Positions 6,974-14,980 of a stretch of DNA of 37,644 bases are shown here, one piece after another (the first letter of the stretch is position 1; the number at the start of each line of letters is the position of its first letter). A program made the translations under genes and the position numbers. The DNA comes from an uncultured Oscillospiraceae bacterium. GTDB lineage: Bacteria > Bacillota > Clostridia > Oscillospirales > Ruminococcaceae. The stretch covers positions 1-37,644 of the forward strand of contig CAKQGD010000013.1 in NCBI GenBank assembly GCA_934232845.1, read 5' to 3'. Below the pieces are notes generated by a model, which saw only the letters and a list, made by a program, of their open reading frames with translations, was not told where the DNA came from and made no database searches.

Positions 6974-8380
6974 TTATAGAATTGCGGCGAGATTTTCCCT
7001 TTCGCTGCCGACTAATCCGCTGACCGAGACGTCCGGCGAAAACAGCGAATCATATCGATAGACGGCAAAACCGCCGTAGCCGGACAGCTTTCTCGCACAC
7101 TTCACCATCTGTGAAAGCAGATCGGAATTGTTAAGCCATTCGTTTACACCGCCGCCCGCGTAACCGTCGGATGCACCGCACTTATAAGCGGCGAGACCTG
7201 TGTAAAGCACCGTGCCCGTACCGCCCACAAGATCATTCCACTCATCGGCGCACGCATCAAACGGCACCGTGTCGTGATCAAAGCCGAAATAAATCTGGGG
7301 GCAGACATAGTCGAGCCAACCGGCTCTGCACCATGCGCCGATATCGGCATACTGCTGGTTGTAGTTGATATCCATGCGCGCCTGCGGGCTGATGCCGAAC
7401 GCTGCGGAAGAATCCGCCTCGCGCACCGCCGAGGCTACCTGACGGATCAGCGCCGTCACATTCTGCCTGCGCCAATCCGCGAGGGAGAGAGAGCCTCCCC
7501 CGTTTTGATAAGAGGCATATTCCGCGGCGTCAAAAGCCGCATCCGTCGTGGGATAAAAGTAATCGTCGAAGTGAATTCCGTCCACATCGTATTTTTTGAG
7601 AATTTCAACCACCCCGTCCGTAATGAGGTTGCGTGCCTCCTGCGAAGCGGGGTTATAGAACACGCCGCCGTTATACGCAACGGCAAGCGACCCGCCGGAG
7701 GAAAGCGAGCGTGCCGCCGGATTGGAATCATCCAGCTCGCGGGACGAACCCGCCGCACGCACACGGTACGGATTGATCCACGCCTCGATGCGAAGCCCGG
7801 AATCCCGTGCGCAGGAAACCATGACCGCCAGCGGATCGTAGCCGGGGTCGATTCCTTCCTCTCCGGTCAGCACATACGACCACGGAAAATAGTCCGATTC
7901 ATACAGCGCGTCGCCAAACGGACGCACCTGTACGTAGACCGTGTTCAGGCCAAAGTCCGCCGCCTCGTCGAACATCGATGAAATCGAAGAGGTGAACTGG
8001 CTCTTGGAGCGGTTCTGGCCCACGTTGAGAAATTCAAGATAAGAAATCCACACCGCCCGCACTTCGCCCGAAGGGGCGTTCGGAGAGACCGCCGGCACGG
8101 AGGATGGCTCCGGATCGGCGGAGGGCGCAGAAGACTCCGGCGGCGCAGAAGAGGACGGTTCCTCCGATTCTTCCAAAGGCGGCTCGCTTTCGCCGTCTTC
8201 AGAAGACTGCGGCGCGCGGTCCAGCGGCAGAGCCGCTTCGGCGTCGGGCGACTCCGCGGAATAAATATTCTGAGAGGGATCCGGCGGCTGTACCTTGCCG
8301 GTGCCGGTCACCGTCCCCATGCCTCCGCACGCAGTCAGGAAAATACAGATTGCCATGCCCACCGCTGCCAGACGTTTCAA
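6974..8380 (-). CDS. Family 10-like glycosyl hydrolase (GHL10, DigH/YngK-like) lipoprotein
   Basis: A 468-residue lipoprotein. The TTG at 8380 is the best start: it has AGGAGG at a 7 bp spacing and gives a short basic signal peptide ending in the lipobox LTAC (Cys 18). After a Ser/Pro/Glu linker (about 25-105) comes a GHL10 TIM-barrel domain: RAVWISYLEF, TVYVQVRPFGDALYES, RIEAWINPYRVR, DGIHFDDYFYP, FGISPQARMD and YVCPQIYFGF. The characterised relative DigH of E. coli cleaves glycan strands already stripped of stem peptides by amidases. The next gene in the operon encodes an amidase, so the pair may act in sequence: amidase denudes, glycosidase digests. That coupling is inferred from family knowledge and gene order. 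Confidence 0.88.
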   Translation of the reverse strand: MKRLAAVGMAICIFLTACGGMGTVTGTGKVQPPDPSQNIYSAESPDAEAALPLDRAPQSSEDGESEPPLEESEEPSSSAPPESSAPSADPEPSSVPAVSPNAPSGEVRAVWISYLEFLNVGQNRSKSQFTSSISSMFDEAADFGLNTVYVQVRPFGDALYESDYFPWSYVLTGEEGIDPGYDPLAVMVSCARDSGLRIEAWINPYRVRAAGSSRELDDSNPAARSLSSGGSLAVAYNGGVFYNPASQEARNLITDGVVEILKKYDVDGIHFDDYFYPTTDAAFDAAEYASYQNGGGSLSLADWRRQNVTALIRQVASAVREADSSAAFGISPQARMDINYNQQYADIGAWCRAGWLDYVCPQIYFGFDHDTVPFDACADEWNDLVGGTGTVLYTGLAAYKCGASDGYAGGGVNEWLNNSDLLSQMVKCARKLSGYGGFAVYRYDSLFSPDVSVSGLVGSERENLAAIL

Positions 8381-8482
8381 CCGAATTCCTCCTCTTTTGA
8401 CGAAATCAGACGAGTATAGTTTACCTTTTTTCACAAAGGCGGTCAATAGAACAGTGTCGGATCCTGCTCTTTTTTCTGCATC

Positions 8483-8511
8483 TTGCATCCTGCTTTTGTC
8501 TGCGGTATGAT
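8483..8511 (+). promoter_or_regulatory. Promoter of the zinc-ribbon gene
   Basis: The -35 box TTGCAT (8483-8488) and -10 box TATGAT (8506-8511) have a 17 bp spacer. It lies divergent from the GHL10 operon. Confidence 0.7.
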
Positions 8512-8542
8512 ATGGAAAACAGCGCTGCGGGAGGCAAGGAAT

Positions 8543-8911
8543 ATGTTTTTCATCGGTTTTTTCGGCGTGAATGCCAAGGCGGAGCCCTCGGGCAGACTCT
8601 CGGCCGGACAGTGTCCTGTGTGCGGATGCTCACAGCCGTTTGCCGTCACAAGACGGTATCAGTCTTTTCACGCGTTTCTGATTCCGCTGTTTTCCTTTCA
8701 CTCGGAATATTTCGCAACCTGTCCGCACTGTGCGAGCTTGTTCTCCGTTCCCGACTGGTGCGGAAAAAAAGCTGCGGAGAGCGGCATTTTCTCCGTTTCT
8801 CCCGGTGAGCTGACACTGCTGCGGCGCATGGGGCCGCAGCGCTGTCCCGCCTGCGGAGGGATCGTCGATCCGTCCGACGCTTTTTGCCGCGGCTGCGGCA
8901 GACCGCTTTGA
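8543..8911 (+). CDS. Small zinc-ribbon protein of unknown function
   Basis: A 122-residue protein with three cysteine pairs or knuckles: CPVCGC near residue 24, CPHC near 59, and a C-terminal double-knuckle ribbon CPACG...CRGCG. The middle (FHAFLIPLFSF) resembles a short hydrophobic patch found in related zinc-ribbon proteins of Clostridia. It probably binds zinc and interacts with a protein or nucleic acid; no specific function is recognised. Start: ATG at 8543, preceded by GGGAGGCAAGGA and by a consensus promoter. It is a single-gene unit closed by the terminator at 8954-8991. Confidence 0.75.
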   Translation: MFFIGFFGVNAKAEPSGRLSAGQCPVCGCSQPFAVTRRYQSFHAFLIPLFSFHSEYFATCPHCASLFSVPDWCGKKAAESGIFSVSPGELTLLRRMGPQRCPACGGIVDPSDAFCRGCGRPL

Positions 8912-8953
8912 TCTTTCTACAACCGCAGGATTTTCTTACGGCCGCGTCCTTTC

Positions 8954-8991
8954 GCGTCCCATCGCCGTTTCAGGCGATGGGGCGCTTTTTT
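8954..8991. terminator. Bidirectional intrinsic terminator
   Basis: The stem GCG-CCCATCGCC / GGCGATGGG-CGC (8954-8985) is followed by a T run on the + strand. It sits between the convergent zinc-ribbon and P-ATPase genes, 8 bp from the latter's stop codon. Confidence 0.8.
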
Positions 8992-8999
8992 GACGTATT

Positions 9000-11618
9000 T
9001 TATCTGTGCGGGACATCGGCACGCTCCCACCCGGGACGCGGCGATCCTTTCAGAAAATGTGAGAGCGCCATCGACGCCGCCGAGCAGACAGGGGCGGCCG
9101 CTCCCGCAAACAGCGCCGTGCGCATCTGGGCGGCGGTAAGCGCCGCCGTGCCGAAGGCCTGCTGCAGCACCGGCAGATATACGGCCGCCGCGACGGCCGC
9201 CGCAGAGACGCCGATCGTCAGAAGCAAAAGAGGATTTCCGAACAAATTCAGTTCAAAGAGCGACTGCTCCTCGCTGCGGCATTCGAGCGCATGAAAAAGC
9301 TGCGTCGCCACCAGCGTCACCAGAGCCCCCGTACGCGCCGCCTCCAGCGTCGCCCCGTCCCGCAGCAGTACGGAAAATACAAACAGCGTCGCCAGCCCGA
9401 TCAGCATGCCCCGAAATGCGATCTTGCCGAACAGACCGCCGGAAAAAACGGATTCCTCCGGATCGCGCGGCGGGCGGCGCATCGCCTGCCCGTCTCCGGG
9501 TTCCATCCCCAGCGCGATGGCGGGCAGCCCATCCGTGACGAGATTGATCAGAAGAAGCTGAATCGGCGTCAGCACGACCGGCATTCCCAGCAGCATCCCG
9601 CCAAACATCGTCAGCACCTCTCCCGTATTGCACGAAAGCAGATACCGCAAAAAACGGCGGATGTTCTGATAGATAATCCTTCCCTCTTCCACCGCCGCGA
9701 CAAGCGTGGCAAAATTGTCGTCAAGCAGAATGACCTGGGCCGCTTCACGCGTCACATCCGTACCGGTTTTTCCCATCGCCACACCGATGTCCGCTTCCTT
9801 CAGGGCAGGCGCGTCATTGACGCCGTCCCCTGTCATGGCGACCACTTCTCCTCTTTTTTTCAGAGCGCGCACGATTCTGAGTTTATGCTCCGGCGTAACG
9901 CGCGCAAAGACCGGCGTTTCCCGGCAAATGTGCCTCAGCGTTTCGTCGTCCATGGCGTCAAGCTCTCTTCCGGTCACAGTGCGCGCTCCCTCCCGCCAGA
10001 TAGAAAGCTGCTGCGCCACCGCACGGGCAGTCGCCTCATGGTCCCCCGTGATCATTACGACACGCACGCCTGCGCTGCGGCATGCCGCAATCGCGCCGAA
10101 GGCCTCTCTGCGCGGCGGATCGGCCAGACCCGCAAGTCCCGCGAAGGTCAGCTTGCTCTCGGGGTCTCCCGGGCCGGCCTCCCGATAGGCGAAGCCCAGA
10201 ACCCGCAGCGCCTCGTCGGCAAGCTGCGTATTCTGCGCAAGAATTCTGCGCCGCCTTTCTTCTGTCATGGGAAGAAGCCCATTCTGCGTCATAATCTGTG
10301 TGCAGAGAGGCAGCAGAATCTCGGGCGCTCCCTTGACATAGACGCGCCGAACGCCGGACGCGCGCCCCGTGACGCTCATGCGTTTTCTGTCTGAATCAAA
10401 AGGGATTTCGCTCTCCCTGTGAAAGAGATCCGCGTTTATGCCGTGGCGCGATGCCAGCAGAAGCAGGGCCGCCTCTGTCGGCTCACCCTGCGCCTCCTGC
10501 CGCGCTCTCTGAAACAGTCCGCCGCGCTCCTTTACAAAACGTGCGTCGTTGCAGAATGCCGCACACTCCATCAGACGCAGCGCCGCTTCGCCCTGCGCCC
10601 GCAGATCATCCTCCGCTTGAAAAATCCCCTCGAAAAAAGCTACCTTCTGCGCAGTCATTCGATTTTCCGTCAGAGTTCCCGTCTTGTCCGAACAGATTAC
10701 CGTTGTACATCCGAGCGTCTCTACCGCGTGCAGACGCTTCACAAGCGCATTGCGCCGCAGGATTCGCCGCACCGCCAGAGCCAAAGACACCGTGACAATG
10801 GCCGGCAGCCCCTCCGGCACCGCCGCCACGGCAAGACTGATGCCTGTCAGCAGCATCGCAAGCGGCTCCTCGCCGCGCAGAATTCCCGCCGCCGCAACCG
10901 CCGCGCAAATGATAAGGCACAGAGCGCCTATCGTCCGCCCCACCTGATCGAGGCGCTTCTGCAGGGGGGTCTCCTCCTCCTCGATCTCACCGAGCATACC
11001 GGCAATCGAGCCCATCTCCGTCGCCATACCGGTTGCGGTCACACGTACGAGAGCGCGGCCGGTGACGGCATTTGTCCCCATAAAAACCATTGCGGCATGC
11101 GCCTCTCCTTTATCGGCCGCGGCGCCCGTGTCGGCGTGCTTCTGTTCGGGAACGGATTCCCCCGTCAGCAGCGACTCATCGCAGGAAAAAGCTGCGCACG
11201 ACAGAATCACGCCGTCTGCCGCCACACGGTCGCCCGCCTCCAGCAGAAGAATGTCATCCGGCACGACCTGCGCCGCGTCGATCCATTGATCCTCTCCGCC
11301 GCGCAGCACACGCGCGGCCGGAGCCGCCAGCTTGGCCAGCGCCTCGAGCGTCTTTTCGGTACGCAGTTCCTGAAAGAAGCCGATCAGCGCATTCAGCACG
11401 ACAATTGCGGCAATGGCAGCCGCTTCGCCCAGCTCCCCAAGCGCCGCCGAGACGGCGGTCGCCGCCAGCAGAATCAATACCATCGTGTCACGGAACTGCC
11501 CCGCGAATACCGCCAAAGCAGGCGGCTTTCCTCTCTGTGCAAGGCGGTTTTCCCCGTACTGCAGCAGGCGGCTTTCCGCCTCCCGCTGCGAAAGGCCCGT
11601 TTCATCCTTCCAAGGCAT
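9000..11618 (-). CDS. Cation-transporting P-type ATPase (P2, calcium type)
   Basis: An 872-residue ATP-driven cation pump of the plasma membrane. Seen in order: N-terminal cation-ATPase domain; actuator motif LLTGESVPEQ (about 150); M4 motif VAAVPEGLPAI (about 268) typical of calcium pumps; phosphorylation motif SDKTGTLTEN (about 310); the nucleotide-binding domain; hinge motif MTGDGVNDAPALKEADIG (about 595); M5/M6 motif NLVTDGLPAIALGMEP; then C-terminal transmembrane helices. Length fits bacterial SERCA-like pumps. The PEGLP plus NxxxD pattern favours Ca2+ export, though related pumps move Mn2+ or Na+. Start: ATG at 11618, 8 bp after GGGGAGGA. It is a monocistronic unit between two terminators. 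Confidence 0.93.
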   Translation of the reverse strand: MPWKDETGLSQREAESRLLQYGENRLAQRGKPPALAVFAGQFRDTMVLILLAATAVSAALGELGEAAAIAAIVVLNALIGFFQELRTEKTLEALAKLAAPAARVLRGGEDQWIDAAQVVPDDILLLEAGDRVAADGVILSCAAFSCDESLLTGESVPEQKHADTGAAADKGEAHAAMVFMGTNAVTGRALVRVTATGMATEMGSIAGMLGEIEEEETPLQKRLDQVGRTIGALCLIICAAVAAAGILRGEEPLAMLLTGISLAVAAVPEGLPAIVTVSLALAVRRILRRNALVKRLHAVETLGCTTVICSDKTGTLTENRMTAQKVAFFEGIFQAEDDLRAQGEAALRLMECAAFCNDARFVKERGGLFQRARQEAQGEPTEAALLLLASRHGINADLFHRESEIPFDSDRKRMSVTGRASGVRRVYVKGAPEILLPLCTQIMTQNGLLPMTEERRRRILAQNTQLADEALRVLGFAYREAGPGDPESKLTFAGLAGLADPPRREAFGAIAACRSAGVRVVMITGDHEATARAVAQQLSIWREGARTVTGRELDAMDDETLRHICRETPVFARVTPEHKLRIVRALKKRGEVVAMTGDGVNDAPALKEADIGVAMGKTGTDVTREAAQVILLDDNFATLVAAVEEGRIIYQNIRRFLRYLLSCNTGEVLTMFGGMLLGMPVVLTPIQLLLINLVTDGLPAIALGMEPGDGQAMRRPPRDPEESVFSGGLFGKIAFRGMLIGLATLFVFSVLLRDGATLEAARTGALVTLVATQLFHALECRSEEQSLFELNLFGNPLLLLTIGVSAAAVAAAVYLPVLQQAFGTAALTAAQMRTALFAGAAAPVCSAASMALSHFLKGSPRPGWERADVPHR

Positions 11619-11718
11619 CTGCGCGTCCTCCCCTTTTTAAAAAAAGCTTTGTCCTTTTATTTCTATTCGCAGATCCCCAAAATTAGGACGGGCCGCCTGC
11701 CGGGAAAATTGTACGAAG

Positions 11719-11760
11719 CAAAAAATCGGGGCTTTCCGCGCTTTGTGCACGGAAAGCCCG
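11719..11760 (-). terminator. Intrinsic terminator of the dacF-like gene
   Basis: Read leftwards, GGGCTTTCCG / CGGAAAGCCC (11730-11760) forms a 10 bp stem followed by GATTTTTTG. It lies just beyond the D-Ala-D-Ala carboxypeptidase gene. Confidence 0.8.
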
Positions 11761-11794
11761 CTCGGCAAATTTCATTGAAACAGAACTCTTATTT

Positions 11795-13120
11795 TCACCG
11801 CGCGCGGCGCGGCTGAGCCGCAGCACGGCCTTTTCTCCGTCTTGCGGCCGCCTCGCGGCGCAGGCGTCTTTTTCTGAGGTTGTAAGCCCGGATAACGAGC
11901 ATCACGCAGAAAACCGCAGACAGCCCCCCTAAAATCCACAGCAGCACAAGTCCAACCGTTCTCCAGATGGAAGAAGGCGATTCCTCCGTCTGTGCAGGCA
12001 GCACGGGAGTCTGTTCCTGCTCGGTCTCCGTGTATGAATATTCCAGCGGCACCGACGCAAGCAGGCTGCCCTGTTTATCATAAAACAGCGCCTGCGGCGC
12101 AATCGTCTCCCCCGCCTCATACTGCTCAGGTACATCCACCGTGCAGGCGATATCGGCCTTGGCCAGCGTAGAGGGGCGGTTGACCGCAACGTCCTTCGCC
12201 GCAAGCGTCACCTCACCGATCATTTTTCCGTTCTCGACGACCGGAATCGGATCTCTCTCAAACAGCGCACCGGAAAAAGTAGAGATACCATAGTTTTCAA
12301 AACAGTAATCGCACAGTGCGATCACATCCTGATATTTCAGATACTGCGTTTGTGATTTCATCACGACGACGATCAGCTCCATGTCGCCGCGCCGCACCAA
12401 CTCGACGAGGGTGTGCTGTGATTCCTCCGTCCAGCCGAGCTTGCCTCCCTCGGTGCCTTCATAATAATAGGCCGAATCGACAAGCATATGGTTGTGCGTG
12501 CCGTAGGTACGGCTTTCTTCGCGGATATTATCCGGCGGCATCGTGTACTCCTCTGCGCCGAACGCATCGCGGAAACCGTCCACCGTCAGCGCCCATTTTG
12601 TAATCATCGCCATATCGTAGCAGGTCGTATAGTGGTCGGGATCCGGCAGGCCATGCGCATTGACAAAGTTGGAGTCCAGCGCGCCCGCGGCCTTTGCCCG
12701 CTCGTTCATCACGGCGGGAAACGCGTCGATACTGCCCGCGACATATTCCGCAAGGCCGTTTGCCGCGTCGTTGGCCGACTCGATCAGAGTCGTATAGACC
12801 AGCGACCGCACGGAGACGATCTCCCCCTCCGTCAGGGCGATATGCGTGCTGCCCGCATCGATAGAGTGCGTCGCCTGATAGCTCATCTCCCATTCGTCAT
12901 CGAGGCTGCCCTCGTCCAGCGCGATAGCCGCCGTCAGAATTTTGGTTATGCTGGCCGGATACATCTTCTGATAGGCGTTTTTCTCCAGAAGGATCTGTCC
13001 CGTCACGGCGTCCATAACAATATATGCCTCGGAATATGTCGAGGGAACGTCCGCCAAAGCCGCCGTTCCCATACTTATGATCATCATCGCTGTCAAAAGA
13101 AAGCAGATGGTTTTTTTCAT
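11795..13120 (-). CDS. dacF: D-alanyl-D-alanine carboxypeptidase, DacF/PBP5 type (S11)
   Basis: A 441-residue serine peptidase that trims the terminal D-Ala of peptidoglycan stem peptides. Seen: signal peptide ending ALA before DVPST (about 1-23); active-site S57-x-x-K60 (SITK); second motif S115-A-N117; C-terminal beta-rich domain (about 280-365); then an unusually placed transmembrane helix (about 387-410) with a long Arg/Lys-rich cytoplasmic tail instead of the usual amphipathic anchor. The third catalytic motif is K227-L-G where K-T-G is normal. DacF-type enzymes often act in sporulation, and a sporulation-like pair is at 292-1400, but this is only suggestive. ATG at 13120; an extended -10 promoter lies at 13164. 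Confidence 0.88.
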   Translation of the reverse strand: MKKTICFLLTAMMIISMGTAALADVPSTYSEAYIVMDAVTGQILLEKNAYQKMYPASITKILTAAIALDEGSLDDEWEMSYQATHSIDAGSTHIALTEGEIVSVRSLVYTTLIESANDAANGLAEYVAGSIDAFPAVMNERAKAAGALDSNFVNAHGLPDPDHYTTCYDMAMITKWALTVDGFRDAFGAEEYTMPPDNIREESRTYGTHNHMLVDSAYYYEGTEGGKLGWTEESQHTLVELVRRGDMELIVVVMKSQTQYLKYQDVIALCDYCFENYGISTFSGALFERDPIPVVENGKMIGEVTLAAKDVAVNRPSTLAKADIACTVDVPEQYEAGETIAPQALFYDKQGSLLASVPLEYSYTETEQEQTPVLPAQTEESPSSIWRTVGLVLLWILGGLSAVFCVMLVIRAYNLRKRRLRREAAARRRKGRAAAQPRRAR

Positions 13121-13163
13121 CCCTTCACCCCGTGTGAATCTTGTGCCGAAAACAGCCGAAATC

Positions 13164-13172
13164 AGTATACCA
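13164..13172 (-). promoter_or_regulatory. Extended -10 promoter element of the dacF-like gene
   Basis: Read leftwards, TGG-TATACT matches an extended -10 (TGnTATAMT), about 44 bp before the ATG. No good -35 box is seen. Confidence 0.45.
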
Positions 13173-13220
13173 TAAAGTGAGCCGTGCCGCCAGTGTAGGA
13201 AAAATTTTCAGATAATGTTC

Positions 13221-13260
13221 AAAAAAGCCGATTCTTTCCGGCGAAAGGATCGGCTTTTTC
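13221..13260 (-). terminator. Intrinsic terminator between divergent genes, probably serving the alpha/beta hydrolase mRNA
   Basis: The stem GCCGAT-CTTTC / GAAAG-ATCGGC has a CGGC loop and a TTTTTT tail when read leftwards (it also has T's rightwards). The only leftward gene without its own terminator upstream of this point is the hydrolase ending at 13549. Its message would then run antisense across the whole small gene at 13341-13586. Confidence 0.7.
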
Positions 13261-13283
13261 AAAAGAACGCATCGGGCTTTTTG

Positions 13284-13312
13284 TTGAAAAAAACTCTGCG
13301 GCATGGTATTGT
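13284..13312 (+). promoter_or_regulatory. Promoter of the 81-residue membrane protein gene
   Basis: The -35 box TTGAAA (13284-13289) and -10 box TATTGT (13307-13312) have a 17 bp spacer. They are followed by CGGAGG and the ATG at 13341. Confidence 0.65.
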
Positions 13313-13340
13313 GTTTGTAAATCAAAACCGGAGGTTCGCC

Positions 13341-13586
13341 ATGCCCAAAAAGCCAAACACTTTTCTGTATTCGGAAAAGACGATGGCCGCCGTAAACGGC
13401 CTGTTTTTTCTTTCCCTGCTGATTCGCAGACGCGGCATTGTTTTCGCCGCTTATGCGCTGTGGATGCTTTATCTGTATGGCTGTATCAGGCGAACCGCGT
13501 CAAAATCCGTACGGCTTATATACGGGCTCTTTTTCGTTTTCGCGGCCGTCATGTTCTGCGTAAATCTCTTTTTTCTTCTGAAATAA
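13341..13586 (+). CDS. Small membrane protein of unknown function
   Basis: An 81-residue protein with two hydrophobic helices, about 19-46 (split by an RRR cluster) and about 60-80, and a basic loop between them. ATG at 13341 with CGGAGG 7 bp upstream and a good promoter. The 3' end overlaps the end of the convergent alpha/beta hydrolase gene by 38 bp. No family recognised. Its full length is probably covered by antisense transcript from that hydrolase, whose first visible terminator is at 13221-13260. Confidence 0.65.
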   Translation: MPKKPNTFLYSEKTMAAVNGLFFLSLLIRRRGIVFAAYALWMLYLYGCIRRTASKSVRLIYGLFFVFAAVMFCVNLFFLLK

Positions 13587-14511
13587 CATTAAAAAAATGT
13601 GCCTCCAGCCATGCGAACCAGTCGCAGAGCACCTGCTCGCGGCAGGTCTCGTTGTGCAGCTCGTGGCGGCAGTCGGGATAAAGCGAAAGATCCAAATCAT
13701 CAAAGCCGCGCTGCATCATGCGGTCATATAAAATGCGCACGCCCTCTCCATGGGCGCCGACGGGATCCTCCGCGCCTGCGGTGAGCAGAATCGGCAGAGA
13801 TGCCGGCACCTTTTTGGGCCAGCTCCGGCGGGAAATCTGATCCAGCAGATCCAGCAGAGTCCAAAGCGCCGACACGGTAAATGAAAACTGCGTCAGCGGA
13901 TCCGCAAGAAAGCGCTCGGAGACTGCCCCGTCGGAGGAAAGCCATGCGTATTCTCGCCCTTCCGCCGCAAAGCGCCGGTTATATGTCGTGGGAATGCGAC
14001 CGGCAAGCGCATCGTCTTTCCATGTGCCGCCGTTCTTTTTCCACATACGGCGCAGAAGAGGCTTTCCCCAGCGGGCCATCGGCGTGGGGCCGGCCGTGCC
14101 GCTTAAAATCACGCCCGAAACATCCCCGGCGTATTGCGTCATCCAAAGCCGCGTGATAAACGATCCCATCGAATGCCCGAACAGAAAATACGGCACACCG
14201 GGAAAACGCCTGCGCGTAATGCGGTGAAACTGTTCCACATCCCTTACAAGCGTTTGACTCGTGTCCGTTTCTCCAAAATAACCGAGCTGACCGCCGATCA
14301 GAGATTTTCCGTGGCCCAGATGATCCGCACCGCAGACCGCGTATCCTTTTTGACAAAACCATTTCGCCATGTCGGCATAACGCGCGGCATATTCCTGCAT
14401 TCCATGCACAATCTGCAGCACGGCGGCGGGCTCCCCCTCGGGAAGCCATGTAACGGTATGAATCTGTGCCTCTCCTCCCGCGGAGGGAAAGCTTCCTTCT
14501 TCCATGCGCAT
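13549..14511 (-). CDS. Alpha/beta hydrolase, monoacylglycerol lipase-like
   Basis: A 320-residue serine hydrolase of the lysophospholipase/monoglyceride lipase type (Hydrolase_4). Catalytic triad: S114 in the elbow GHSMGS, D249 in AGAEDPVG, and H283 in DCRHELHNE. The oxyanion motif VHGMQE is at about 36-41. No signal peptide, so it is cytoplasmic. It likely releases fatty acids from glycerides or lysolipids; the substrate is not fixed by sequence. ATG at 14511 preceded by AAAGGAG. The gene converges on and overlaps the small membrane-protein gene and has no terminator of its own before 13260. Confidence 0.87.
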   Translation of the reverse strand: MRMEEGSFPSAGGEAQIHTVTWLPEGEPAAVLQIVHGMQEYAARYADMAKWFCQKGYAVCGADHLGHGKSLIGGQLGYFGETDTSQTLVRDVEQFHRITRRRFPGVPYFLFGHSMGSFITRLWMTQYAGDVSGVILSGTAGPTPMARWGKPLLRRMWKKNGGTWKDDALAGRIPTTYNRRFAAEGREYAWLSSDGAVSERFLADPLTQFSFTVSALWTLLDLLDQISRRSWPKKVPASLPILLTAGAEDPVGAHGEGVRILYDRMMQRGFDDLDLSLYPDCRHELHNETCREQVLCDWFAWLEAHFFNVISEEKRDLRRT

Positions 14512-14525
14512 CGGGCAGCGCTCCT

Positions 14526-14554
14526 TTCACATCGGCGGGCTTCCCCGCTATACT
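14526..14554 (+). promoter_or_regulatory. Promoter of the DsrE-like gene
   Basis: The -35 box TTCACA (14526-14531) and -10 box TATACT (14549-14554) have a 17 bp spacer. It sits just upstream of the divergent hydrolase start. Confidence 0.6.
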
Positions 14555-14586
14555 GGAAGTGGGTCAGTCTTTTCTTAAAGTTGGGG

Positions 14587-14937
14587 ATGATACCGTTGGA
14601 ACAGAACAAGCTTGTGATTCTGTGGCTGAGCGCAGATAAGCGCGCCGCCATTGAAATGGCCCTCAGTTATGCCCGCGACAGCCTTCTTTACGGCTGGTGG
14701 GACGCGGTTGAGCTTCTTTTATGGGGACCTCCCGTCGAGGCGGCCGTCACAGACGAGACTCTGCTGCAGGAGCTCCGCCTTGATATGAGCGTCGGCGTAC
14801 GTGTTTCCGCCTGTTTGGATTGTGCCGCCCTCTATGGAGCCGCGCCGCGTCTGCAGGAGGAGGGAATCGATGTGCGCGGTCTGGGAGCAGAGCTGACGTC
14901 GCTGTTAAAAAACTGCGTGCCGGTCCTGCTGATTTGA
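14587..14937 (+). CDS. DsrE-family-like protein
   Basis: A cytoplasmic protein of 116 residues with the alternating beta/alpha pattern of the DsrE/YchN fold: KLVILWLSADK at the start, AVELLLWGPPVEAAV, VRVSACLDCAALYGA with Cys at the position where some DsrE proteins carry a sulfur-handling cysteine, and a C-terminal strand CVPVLLI. Such proteins bind or relay sulfur, or have unknown roles. The start is uncertain: the ATG at 14587 has no spaced RBS, while the in-frame TTG at 14596 lies 9 bp after GGGG. It is a monocistronic unit with its own promoter and terminator. Confidence 0.7.
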   Translation: MIPLEQNKLVILWLSADKRAAIEMALSYARDSLLYGWWDAVELLLWGPPVEAAVTDETLLQELRLDMSVGVRVSACLDCAALYGAAPRLQEEGIDVRGLGAELTSLLKNCVPVLLI

Positions 14938-14942
14938 TAAAA

Positions 14943-14971
14943 AACGGGGCCGGCCCGCCCCGTTTTTTTTT
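14943..14971. terminator. Intrinsic terminator between DsrE-like and rrf2 genes
   Basis: The stem ACGGGGC / GCCCCGT is followed by eight or more T's on the + strand and preceded by an A run that serves the convergent Rrf2 gene. Confidence 0.88.
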
Positions 14972-14980
14972 ACCGTGGTC

